From assembly GCF_032062135.1 (NCBI RefSeq), contig NC_092861.1:1686533-1750532 (forward strand): a DNA stretch of 64,000 bases. Direction: 5' to 3'. Below, one piece after another: positions 35,701-43,927 of this stretch; position 1 is the first letter of the stretch, and every line of letters begins with the position of its first letter. The notes beneath the pieces are model-generated. The model saw only the letters and a program-made list of their open reading frames with translations, was not told the DNA's origin and did no database searches. The stretch comes from Pyxicephalus adspersus. Its lineage: Eukaryota > Chordata > Amphibia > Anura > Pyxicephalidae. The translations under genes were made by a program, and so were the position numbers.

Positions 35701-37224
35701 AAATCTTTCTTGCCACAGGACTGAACAAAGGAGGAGTCTTGGCCGGTGTGATCGGAGCTCGCAAGCCACATTACGACATTTGGGGGAATACAGTGAACGT
35801 GGCCAGCAGAATGGAGTCCACTGGTGTCATGGGAAATATACAGGTATGGGCGGACCCTTTCTGTATACAGGGTGTCCCAAAGGTCACTATACACTTTAAT
35901 GAATTCCAAAAACTACACCAGAAACTGAGTTTATTCATATTTTTAGTATTAACAAAGGAGTTGTTGTAGTTTTACTTGCTAGGCTTGCCATCACGTTAAA
36001 ACGCCTTGAAGACTAGTTGTACACCACCACATGACTGGTTGTACACCTCCACCTGACTAGTTGTACACCTCCACGTGACTGGTTATACGCCTCCACGTGA
36101 CTGGCTGTACGCCTCCACGTGACTGGCTGTACGCCTCCACGTGACTGGCTGTACGCCTCCACGTGACTGGCTGTACGCCTCCACGTGACTGGCTGTACAT
36201 CTCCACGTGACTAGTTGTACGCCTCCACCTGACTGGTTGTATGCCTCCACGTCACTGGTTGTACGCCTCCACGTGACTGGTTGTACGCCTCCACGTGAGG
36301 GTTGACACGCTTACAAAAACTGCAAAGCTTAAGTTGTCATATGCTGATGGGCTCAAGTCTCTCCCAATGATACCAGGAACAACACAGAAAAAAGGAAGTG
36401 TGTAGTGACTTTTGGGACACCTTGTATAGTTCAAGCTGGATTAAGTACTAGACCAGGGGTCGGCAAACTCCGGCCTTTAGGTCAGATACGGCCTAGCCGG
36501 TAGTTTGTTCCGGCCTAACACCCCCTGGCCGATCCGACCTAATGCCGGCCGGCAACCCAGGCCTCCCAAACTGCCGGAGCTCCAGTGCCGCCTCCTTGCT
36601 GAGGCTCCCATATTTATCCCAGCCGGCGTTGCGCCGCTGTGGTAAATAGGGAACGCTCTCTGAAGGGAAATCCCTCTTCTCCGCAATGCATATGGAGGAG
36701 AGGGACTGCACTTCAGGGGGCGTTCCCTGGTGGTGAGTGGAGTCATTAGGGTGGGACTCCCGCCCACCCCTGAAATTGCCTAGCGGCCATAAAAGTTTGC
36801 CGACCCCTGCACTAGACAATGGGCCTGATTTATTAAAGGGCTCCTAGACTGAGCGCTTTAATATTAAATCAGGCCCACGGTCTAGTGCTTAATCCAGCTT
36901 CCATTGCATAGACTATCATAGGAGAATCTGAGTGATCCAGCAAACCTGGAATAGATTTTTATCCTGGACCAGATTCACTGTTGCTTTGCTTTAATAAACA
37001 GGCCCAATGTAAATCATGTTCTAACGTGTTTCCTTTCACAGGTCGTAGAGGAAACACACGACATCCTCAAGGAATACGGTTTCCGCTTCGTAAGGAGGGG
37101 TCCCATTTACGTGAAAGGTAAAGGAGAGCTACTCACGTTTTTCCTAAAAGGAAGAGACAAACAAGGCTCCTTCATCAACGGCTCATCGGTCACTCTGCCC
37201 CACCAAGTGGTAGAGAATTCTTGA
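26469..37224 (+). CDS. ADCY3: ADCY3, adenylate cyclase 3, eight 3' coding exons with stop
   Basis: Exons 26469-26728, 28865-28946, 29767-29925, 31511-31657, 31736-31855, 33686-33812, 35719-35843 and 37042-37224 join without a frame break into 400 residues and a TGA. ADCY3 is a membrane enzyme that turns ATP into cAMP; it acts in olfactory and primary cilia. Present are the last part of the second six-helix membrane domain and the complete C2 catalytic domain. In C2, [14 protein letters not shown] holds the adenine-contacting Lys, [15 protein letters not shown] holds the Asp, Asn and Arg of the active site, and YVKGKGELL holds the phosphate-binding Lys. About 20 residues of the loop found in mammals between the first two exons have no counterpart here; a small exon in the repeat-rich intron could have been missed. 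The 5' two thirds of the gene (C1 domain and most membrane helices) are not seen, apart from one exon on the opposite strand at 8457. Confidence 0.96.
26950..28450. repeat. Degenerate G/T-rich repeat field in an ADCY3 intron
   Basis: About 1.5 kb of ggttgggttgag, gtttagatgaagagg and similar short words. A block of about 290 bp with gttagataacgagg, tttagaggaacgtgttggaa and gcttagatgaagaggttggg is repeated near 27410, 27690 and 27985. It fills most of the intron between the first two plus-strand ADCY3 exons. Confidence 0.88.
28865..28946 (+). CDS. ADCY3: ADCY3 exon, last membrane helix
   Basis: 82 nt. It completes a Val codon and then encodes [20 protein letters not shown] and FYYFARH. The acceptor is ccttgcacag and the donor gtaagt. 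Confidence 0.95.
29496..29717 (+). mobile_element. L2-like LINE 3' end
   Basis: ctctggaatgggctttctca, actttctgctcatttaaaag, then attgtaagctcttctgggca and the terminus taatatgttggcgctatata. It ends 49 bp upstream of an ADCY3 exon. Confidence 0.75.
29767..29925 (+). CDS. ADCY3: ADCY3 exon, start of C2 region
   Basis: 159 nt, 53 codons. [20 protein letters not shown], then [20 protein letters not shown] and GSKKRDE. This is the signalling helix and the N-terminus of the C2 catalytic domain. Confidence 0.96.
30507..30646. mobile_element. Miniature element with cagtgttctcccc ends, copy 1
   Basis: Starts cagtgttctccccggcacct and contains agctgggcgcaccacccggc. The right end is diverged (tttctgggtttaatactg against tttctggggagaacactg in the other copies). 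Confidence 0.65.
30685..30995 (-). mobile_element. tRNA-derived SINE-like element, copy 1
   Basis: On the minus strand it reads tgctcagtggttagcactcc (A-box-like), gggtcccaggttcgaatctc (B-box ggttcgaatc), then a gtgggag... body and a tail ending taatatgtcggtgctatata. The same family occurs at 34262 and 41757. Confidence 0.8.
31155..31320. repeat. Diverged copy of the 27-bp gggaggctgg...cagatttaataaa minisatellite
   Basis: Units such as ggggaggctggagggcagat and ggatttaataaagggaaggg repeat about five times with changes. It is the same unit as the array at 4027-4147, 27 kb away in another gene. Confidence 0.7.
31511..31657 (+). CDS. ADCY3: ADCY3 exon, C2 catalytic core
   Basis: 147 nt, 49 codons. 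[20 protein letters not shown] and then [26 protein letters not shown] is the C2 counterpart of the metal-binding FADI strand of C1; as usual in C2, the metal Asp is absent. The donor is gtagga. Confidence 0.96.
31736..31855 (+). CDS. ADCY3: ADCY3 exon with adenine-binding Lys
   Basis: 120 nt, 40 codons. [20 protein letters not shown] then [15 protein letters not shown]. The Lys of KTIG contacts the adenine ring in this family. The intron to the previous exon is only 78 bp. Confidence 0.96.
32357..32522 (-). mobile_element. Miniature element with cagtgttctcccc ends, copy 2
   Basis: The ends are cagttttctcccc and ggggagaacactg. In reverse orientation it carries the agcggggcgcaccacccggc block and gttactgaa(a/g)ag stem of the other copies. 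Confidence 0.75.
33120..33575 (+). mobile_element. L2-like LINE, internally deleted copy with RT end
   Basis: From 33174 one frame reads [20 protein letters not shown] then DKTELIIIP, a reverse-transcriptase C-terminal signature (CL..I..WM....LKLN..KTE). A deletion then joins it to the tail block (ctctggaatggtctcctcgt ... attgtaagctcttcggggca ... ttgtacagcg). Confidence 0.8.
33686..33812 (+). CDS. ADCY3: ADCY3 exon, C2 domain
   Basis: 127 nt. [20 protein letters not shown] then [20 protein letters not shown] and RI, ending one base into a Gly codon. The acceptor is acttttgtag and the donor gtgagt. Confidence 0.96.
34262..34605 (+). mobile_element. tRNA-derived SINE-like element, copy 2
   Basis: gtggctcagtggttagcact (A box) and gtcccaggtcagaatcccgg (decayed B box), then tgtttgtgtgggtttccttc, gacatatgactatggtaggg, and the tail cagcgctgcgtaatatgtca ending in ctatataaatac. 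Confidence 0.82.
34665..34930. mobile_element. hAT-like nonautonomous element (ttctcagcctgggttcct type)
   Basis: The left end aaagccattctcagcctggg and right end agtttgagaaaagctgcttc resemble the common vertebrate hAT miniature element whose ends read ...ttctcaacc(a/t)gggttcctc. The ends are imperfect. Confidence 0.45.
35719..35843 (+). CDS. ADCY3: ADCY3 exon with catalytic Asn/Arg
   Basis: 125 nt. [20 protein letters not shown] then [20 protein letters not shown] and IQ. Asp in HYDIWG and Asn/Arg in NTVNVASR are active-site residues. A mariner-like insertion starts about 20 bp after its donor. Confidence 0.96.
35866..36427. mobile_element. Mariner-like miniature element with internal minisatellite
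   Basis: The left end tacagggtgtcccaaaggtc plus actatacactt and the right end, read in reverse, tacaaggtgtcccaaaagtc plus actacacactt differ at a few positions over about 31 bp, and both are flanked by TA. No transposase frame remains. The interior contains the 22-bp array at 36011-36300. Confidence 0.82.
36011..36300. repeat. 22-bp minisatellite with a CACGTG E-box per unit
   Basis: About 13 copies of cctccacgtgactggctgta plus cg. Nine units keep cacgtga exactly; edge units read cacctga or cacgtca. Confidence 0.93.
36431..37009. mobile_element. Palindromic miniature element split by a hAT insertion
   Basis: The arm aagctggattaag-actagac before the insertion, joined to aatgggcctgatttattaaa after it, is the inverted copy of tttaatattaaatcaggccc, gtctagtgcttaatccagct at about 36859-36902. 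The element then runs on to ctttaataaacaggcccaat near 37008. A related element lies at 42182-42362. Confidence 0.75.
36454..36809. mobile_element. hAT-type nonautonomous element, 356 bp, with target duplication
   Basis: The terminal inverted repeats are caggggtcggcaaact and agtttgccgacccctg (perfect over 16 bp). The flanking 8-bp duplication is tactagac on the left and cactagac on the right (7 of 8). The 8-bp duplication and cagggg ends are typical of hAT (Charlie-like) elements. It has no coding capacity. Confidence 0.93.
37042..37224 (+). CDS. ADCY3: ADCY3 terminal coding exon
   Basis: 183 nt with [23 protein letters not shown], then [20 protein letters not shown] and [12 protein letters not shown]. 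The Lys of VKGKGE binds the triphosphate. The C-terminus matches the family's VVDN-type ending. Confidence 0.96.
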   Translation, partial: VVEETHDILKEYGFRFVRRGPIYVKGKGELLTFFLKGRDKQGSFINGSSVTLPHQVVENS

Positions 37225-38350
37225 TACGCCAACGTACGTTCAAGTGGCCTAGACGCCCACCAAGCAGACTGTTGCCACCAACCTGGAGGATTTGTTTTTT
37301 TCTCCTTACCCTAAAAAAAAAGAAATATGTGACAGCATATCACACACTATCCTTTTATCTCTAAAGTTGCCTTTTTTAAAAGAAAAACATTTCTGCCGAC
37401 AGATTTACAGGGACAAATATGGTCTCATATGGAGCGAGGAGACCCAACGGGATCGACGCTGATGACCGTCGATATTTTACCGTAGACATTCAGGGTACAT
37501 ATGATTTTTATCGGGGCCACAGAAAGCCAATCGCGGGCCGCTCACTAAACCACAAGGACGGACTAATCTCTTCTAGTTTACTGTGATAATAACCCGCCCA
37601 TGTAGTTAGTGGGATGCAATATATTTCATTATATTTGGAGGAATAATACTAAAAAAAGGACAAAATGCAGAAAAGATATAAAAAAGGTAAATATATATAA
37701 ATAGATATATATACAAAAACAAAAAAAAAGAATTTAAACTATTTCTATTTTACGTGGATTTTCATTCTGCATCATCGTCACCGCTGCTGGATCACCAAAA
37801 GAAGATTCTTCAGACTGGGCGGGCATTGGTGCCGGCAGAACAACAATCTTCAGAGGCTTCGCCGTTCCTTTTTTTTTTTCCCAAATCACAGAAATCTAGA
37901 ATAAAAAAGAAAGATATATATATTATACTTTTGTACAAGAAAACACGCAGCTTCCACCACACGAATGGTTTATGAATCCGGGGGGACAGCGTTTAGGCGG
38001 AGTTGTATTTTGACAGAGATTTTTATTTGCTTTTTTGTTTTTTTTCACAGTTCTATTTTTACAGAAATTCTTGATATGCACTGAATGAGGAGGGGGAGGG
38101 GGGGACGGCACGGAGGGGGTGATTAGTCAAATGGCTTTTTCGCGTGGTAGTTAAATCACGTGCTTACTTTATAGATTTTGGCACCGGGGGGAGATATCTT
38201 AAAAGCAGTTCCAGCTGTCATGATCAATGAAGGTAACAAAGGAATTTTGTCCGGATGCATATTACATTTTGGCTTTGTAGGCGGGGCAGGGACACGGAGC
38301 ACTGTGGGGTATCCTCACCATTATATAGGGTATATTCGGGGTAGATTTGG
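37225..38350 (+). other. ADCY3: Probable ADCY3 3' untranslated region and flank
   Basis: AT-rich sequence directly after the stop codon. An AATAAA at 37900-37905 is a candidate polyadenylation signal. The true transcript end cannot be told from the sequence alone. Confidence 0.45.
37900..37905 (+). terminator. ADCY3: Candidate ADCY3 polyadenylation signal AATAAA
   Basis: aataaa lies 676 bp after the stop, followed by AT-rich sequence. Other AT-rich stretches nearby make this tentative. Confidence 0.35.
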
Positions 38351-38351
38351 C

Positions 38352-38955
38352 TTTTAAAGCAGAACTCCAGCCAAATGAAGACAGAATTCTCTCTCTGTAT
38401 ATAGAAAGAGGAAGGGGGGGGGGGAGTTTGTGTTACACATGCGCTACTGAAAATTGTCACTTTTTAGGACCTTGCATTATCATCAGGAGCCTCAGGCACA
38501 TAAATATTGTTCCTCCAGGAAGGGCATCCATTGGCTTGTAAAAGTAGCAGTGCCTGGCTGCTTTGGCTCCGGAAAACTACAGAGCAATGCCAGTGACATG
38601 CTGAGGTCCATACATTGTTTGTGTTCTCTGCTGATAGAGTTTATTCTGCATCTTCACTGCATCTCAGCATTTATTTTCTGTAAGATGTATCAGCAGTGGT
38701 CTCTCTGCAGATGTCCAACTACTAAATCACAGCCAGAGCTGTCCAATCAGATTAGTTTATACTCTCTGCTGTGTATAGGGAGCTATGGCATGTTGGACCT
38801 TTGCAGCAAGACTACTGCTTCCACACAGAGAGCAGGCAGCACCAGGTAAGAGTCTCATTGATTTCATTATTCTGCTTTGGAATTTATGACATTTTTTTAA
38901 TGCAAGGTCCTCCAACCTCCCTCGCATGTTTCATGCACTGGAGTTCAGGTATAAT
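38352..38955. mobile_element. Palindromic element (cagaactccagcc / actggagttc)
   Basis: aaagcagaactccagccaaa near 38356 is answered by gcactggagttcaggtataa near 38936, and ttaggaccttgcattatcat (38464) by aatgcaaggtcctccaacct (38901). These nested inverted matches suggest a long terminal-inverted-repeat miniature element. Confidence 0.6.
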
Positions 38956-39287
38956 CGCAGGGCAGTGACTTCCCATTGAAATAATTGGTTTGTTTGAGCG
39001 CTGTACCTTTAGGCAATGAGTTGAAGCGAGTTATTGATGGCAGATACGCATTGTGATTGGTTGTAGCTGATCGCCCAGCAGCGAGTTGGGTATTAGGAAA
39101 TTATTTTCATGAAATCTCTGGAAAGACAGGGAGAAGATGTTCGTATTTCTGATTTCATGTGCTGTGCAATATATCCAGAATTCACCCCCACCCCTGCTGC
39201 GGTTCCTATAGATACCCTCAGATTTGGGCTTCGGATCCTTGGGCACCTATCACACAATGGTTACAAGACAATTTGATTGGGTTTTCT

Positions 39288-39400
39288 CAGTATTCCCCTC
39301 AGGCCCCTTTAGCTGGGTGCACTGCCCGGCACTTTTCAGTAACCTCCCGGCTGTTTATGGGTCACAATACAGAAGCTTAAAATTTCTGGGGAGAATACTG
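39288..39400. mobile_element. Miniature element with cagtgttctcccc ends, copy 3
   Basis: It starts cagtattcccctcaggcccc and ends tttctggggagaatactg, with the middle tgcactgcccggcacttttc. It is the shortest of the three copies. Confidence 0.72.
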
Positions 39401-39869
39401 GAACGGTAAGGTTGGTCATTGGAGTCAAAAACATATCCAAGGGGTAGATTATGAGGTTGGTATCTTTTAGAAAGTGCTGGAGTGCAAACTGGGGGTTACA
39501 TAGTAGAAAGACCTAGTGTGTGGGGGTTATAGGAAGGGTTGGGGTATCCGGGCTGAATATGATCTGCGTCAAGCCCCCATAGGGTTAGAAGGAGGGTTTA
39601 ACTTCCTGGGCAGGTGATATCTATCTGAAATTATATGTCTAAAAGTGGTCCATTGTCTTTCATGAAAGTTTATTTTACATTGTAGGTCCCTAATTCTTAG
39701 CCATAACTCACCGAAATATATCCAATATTTTATACATTTATTAATAAGCTTTAAATAAAAAACACACTTTGTATGGGATTCAATAAGGTTATTTTGTTAT
39801 GAATCCAATACAAAATAATTTGAAATTCCCGCCACAATCCTGTGACAACGCACTTGGAACTCCGAGATT

Positions 39870-40740
39870 AAAGTGAGGGTTAAGTTTACTGAGAGGGTTG
39901 GGGTTAATGGTGGGGTTGAGGTTAGTTAAATAGTGGGGTTACCATTACTGGGAGGGTTAGTTTAAAGGTAGGGTTAGGGTTACTGTGGGGATTAGGATTA
40001 ATGGGAGGGTTAGTTTAACAGCAGAGTTAGGGTTACTGGGAGGGTTGGTGTTAACTGGAGGATTACTGAGGGGGTTAGGGATAGTTTAATGGTAGGGTTA
40101 GGGTTACTGAGAGGGTTATTGTTACTGGGATGGTTAGTGGGAATGGGGGAGTTAATGGAAGGGTTATTGGGAATGGCTATGGGAGAGTTATTGGGAGGGT
40201 TAGTGGGAATGGGAGGATTCATGGGAGGGTTATTGGGAATGGAAGAGTTAATGGTGATAGGATAATGGGAGGGTTAGTGGGAATGAGAGTGTTAATGGTA
40301 ATGGAAGGGTTAATGGGAGGGTTAGTAGCAATGGGAGAGGTAATAGGGAGGTTAGTGGCAATGGGAGAGTAATTGGGTGGATTAGGGTTACTGGGATAGT
40401 TAGTGTTTCTGGGGGAGTTGGGGTTACTGGTAGATTTGGGTTTAATGGTAGGGTTAGGGTTACCAGTGGGGTTAGGGTTATTAGGAGTGTTAGTCTTTCT
40501 GAGAGAGTTAGGGTTCATGGTAAGGTTAGGGTTCCTAGAATTGTTATGGTTATTAGGAGGTTTAGGGTTACAGGAAGAGTTACTTGTTTTACAGGAAGGA
40601 CTAACGTGAGGGTAACAAGAATGGTTGGCACTATTTGACATGGAAGATTAGTTTTGGAGTAGTTCAGTGTGAGGGTTACCTGTGAGGTTAGAATATGGAT
40701 TTCAGTAAGGGTTGGTGTTAAAGGAAGGGTTTAAGGGTAC
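39870..40740. repeat. Degenerate gggagggttagggtta repeat field (telomere-like words)
   Basis: About 0.85 kb of gttagggttactgggagggt and variants on one strand. Many TTAGGG words occur, but not as a pure hexamer run. The G-runs make G-quadruplexes possible. Its style is similar to the field at 26950-28450. Confidence 0.9.
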
Positions 40741-41750
40741 AGGATGGCTTAGTTTGAGAGGCTTTAGGAATCTGAGCTCCTACCACAGAAACCCAATGTG
40801 TGAAAACTTACATGCCGAGCATTTTATGTGCATGTGACAGAATTTGTGCACCACAGCCTAAGGAGCCCAAATTCTTTCTTCCTATTACAAAGTGGAATAT
40901 TTGCCACTTCTAATTGCATTCAACTATCAAAATCACAGAATTAGGAAAGGTAGCAAAAAGCCACTACTATCGGTAAACTGAAATCTGATTGGTTGCAGGT
41001 AGAAGTAAAGCCCTGGTGACCTCATGGTCTCGACCAAAAAGCACTAGAATGCTGGATATAATATTGCGCACAGCACATGAATTGCAGAATTGTTAGTGAA
41101 AACTTAGGTACCTTCTGGCCGGCAGGAGATAGACCTTGTGGGACGTATGCATGGTACGGCTTCGGACACCACACGGTCATCGCACTCGTCGCTCATGGCA
41201 GGGGAGGAAACATTTTAACGATTTAAGATCACATCTATTGTCATTTTTATTTTTTTTTTTGGTATCTGCTTTTAATAAACTGCACTCTTGCTATAATTTA
41301 CATCTGACTTTTTTATTTTGGAATGGAATTTTATAACAGGAAAATGGAAACAAGAATTGTGGGAAGATTTTATAAATGACAGGGCCATTGGGAGGAATGC
41401 TTAGCTGACCATAAACAATGAGTGATGGTAAAACATTTCCCTGGTACTTACATTTCTGCAATGCAATGACTTCCTGTTCTATATGGGGGAATCAACCAGC
41501 TTATAGGGTACTGCGGGGTGAAAGAATACACAGACCAGTTATTCATATTGCAGGGAAATAATTCCTATCTCATGGTATGCTGCAGGATGTCATTTCCTCC
41601 TCCTATGAGAAAAACTCATTAATAAATGTAACTTCCTGTCCAACATCCTATGTGCTGCCTCTATAGACACCTGGGGTGGGCTGTGAAGGGAAAGCAAGAA
41701 AGGGAGCACCATAACGTCCCCGACTGACTCTTCCTCCGGCCCCTCCAGAA
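40741..41750. other. Intergenic sequence between ADCY3 and CENPO
   Basis: No supported exon or repeat. Confidence 0.5.
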
Positions 41751-41756
41751 AATGTT

Positions 41757-42045
41757 TGGGGCAGCACGGTGGCTCAGTGGTTAGCACCCCAGCCTTTGCA
41801 GCGCTGGGTCCCAGATTAAAATCTCAGCCAGGACACTATCTGCATGGAGTTTGCAGGTTCTCCCTGTGTTTGTGTGGGTTTCCTCCCACATCCCAAAAAC
41901 ATGCAGTTAGGTTAATTGGCCTTGGATTGTGGTAATGACATATGACTATGGTAGGGACATTAGATTGTAAGTTCCCTTGAAGCACAGCTAGTGGCATGAC
42001 TATGCACAGCGCTGTGTTGGCGCTATTTAAACTCTGTGTATTAAT
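41757..42045 (+). mobile_element. tRNA-derived SINE-like element, copy 3
   Basis: ggggcagcacggtggctcag then tggttagcac (A box), gggtcccagattaaaatctc (decayed B box), ttctccctgtgtttgtgtgg, acatatgactatggtaggga, and the tail cagcgctgtgttggcgctat. Confidence 0.83.
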
Positions 42046-42181
42046 AAGGTGCAACTTACAGCTGAAGTAGTTCACAATTCATATTGGAGGAGAGACAGGT
42101 AAGCACATTGGCAACACTTTGGTCTTTTCACCAGGACGCTGTCTTGGTGCTGCTTATGGTCAATTTACAGGCAGCGACACA

Positions 42182-42362
42182 CAATGGGCCTGAGTTACTA
42201 CAGAAGATAGATTATCATAGGAAAAACTGGTTGATCCAGCCATCCTGGAATGGTTCCGGTCCAGGATTGAAAACATTTGCCAATTTGAAAGAAATCTATT
42301 CCAGGTCTGTTGGATCACCCATGTTCTATCTTCCCCAGTCTTGGAGCTTAATCATGCCCAAT
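42182..42362. mobile_element. Palindromic miniature element, relative of 36431-37009
   Basis: The ends are caatgggcctgagttactac and, in reverse, cattgggcatgattaagctc. The interior ttgatccagccatcctggaa matches the gtgatccagcaaacctggaa block near 36932. Confidence 0.65.
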
Positions 42363-42599
42363 GCCGCATCCCTGCCAACATTCTTAGGTCAGCTGCACTA
42401 AGAAGCTACCAATTCTTAGGGGACCTAATAATAAGTAATATTTACTATAATGAATTGATTAGCAGGAAAAAAAAACACCTTTACTTGATAAAAGCCCTCC
42501 ATCTTTGTACACAACACATGTAGTAATGTCTCGGCTTCCCTCTTCTTTCTGGGGATTGCTGGGGACTGGCGCCACCATCTTCATTCTTCTGTCAAAGGT

Positions 42600-43090
42600 T
42601 AAAAAGACATAAGTCCATCAATTCCAACCACTGGGGAAATAAACATATCCCAAATATAAAACCCTATAAGACATTGTTGGTCCAGAGGAAGGCAAAACCC
42701 CGGGTACAATTTGCTTCAACAGGGGAAAAATTCCTTCCTGATTCCATGAGACAATCGGATGTTCCCTGGATCAGCAGTCTGTTATCTTTACTTTAAAGCC
42801 TTAATCCCCAGTTATATTCTGTGCTTCTAGAAATCATCCAGCTTTCTCCTAAAGCAATCTATAGTAGTTGCTGAAACTACTTCCTGAGGGAGCCGATTCC
42901 ACATTATCACAGACCTTACAGTGAAGAATCCCTTCCTTATCCGGAGCTTAAACTTCTTTTCCTCCAGATGCAAAGAGCGCCCCCTTGTGCTTTGTAATGA
43001 CATTACAGTGAATAATGGGGAAGAGAGTTCTCTATATGGACCATTTATATATTTAATTGATATAAATGGTTTTCCCGATTTCTCTTAATC
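42600..43090 (+). repeat. Dispersed repeat, copy B
   Basis: Longer relative of 5200-5590, with aggggaaaaattccttcctg, agaatcccttccttatccgg, aacttcttttcctccagatg and caaagagcgcccccttgtgc blocks. The order is the same in both copies. The class is unknown. Confidence 0.65.
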
Positions 43091-43832
43091 TTACAGGAAT
43101 GAGATTGGGTGACGTGTTTACCTGCAAGCGTTATGTGTAAGATCTAACGCCTGCTTTTTTACATTAGAAGACAGCCCCTTTATGACACTCAAAGCTTCCT
43201 GTATGTATCCCAGGAGGCTGCAAGTTTACCTGTGGTGGTAAAGAGAGGAGGGGCAGTGTCAAGAATTAAAAAAAAAAGGGTGACCAAGTCTTTTACATAT
43301 TGAACAGTGCTGCTTAATATGTTGGCGCTATATAGCCTGTTTATTAGCAATAATGAAAATGTCATGATAGATCTGCTTACCTTTTGAAAGATTTTAGTAT
43401 TTCCAGAAGTTAAAATCATTTCAACGAATTTAAAATGAACTCATACTATAAATTCCTTGATTGGGTTACTTCTGTTAAATTTATTTTTGGAAAGAAAGAG
43501 AAACGGATACAAAAACACATACAGATATATAAATATTCTTTATACAAAAGAAAATCAGAGCACAAGAGATGAAGAATAAAACAAATTTCTTATACGATGG
43601 ATAAGACAAAACAGGCGAGATGTTGCCTAGTAAAAAAATGGCAATTTAAATTTCAGCCACAGGAGGGCGCTTGTTGACATTCTCCAGAAATCCCCATTGG
43701 CAGATAGGGGAGATTTGTCAGCAATGATTGTATGAAATGTCACAGAATGAGAAAAGGAAATTTTAGATGAGTATGGTGGCAGTACTGTGTGGCAGAGCGA
43801 GTTTGTTGTATCACATAGCGTTGCAGGAAGCT

Positions 43833-43927
43833 CTAGGTAGTGAGGGAGTCCAGGGCTTCGTGCAGAGCTGTGCTGGAGAAAAGCGACACGTGGCGCGAGA
43901 TCATCTGCTGCACCGAGGCTTCGTCAT
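43833..43927 (-). CDS. CENPO: CENPO terminal coding exon
   Basis: 95 nt with TAG. The spliced frame reads DDEASVQQMISRHVSLFSST then ALHEALDSLTT. The acceptor is ttcctattttag. The family's C-terminus is variable, so this exon rests mainly on phase, splice site and position. Confidence 0.85.

Noticed and set aside
35463..35909. 148-codon minus-strand frame
   Set aside because: Antisense of an ADCY3 exon and its introns; no similarity or splice support.
40010..40641. Asn/Pro-rich 140-codon frame on the minus strand
   Set aside because: Translation of the degenerate gggttagggtta field.
39870..40740. True interstitial telomere
   Set aside because: The TTAGGG words are not in pure tandem, so only 'telomere-like' is justified.
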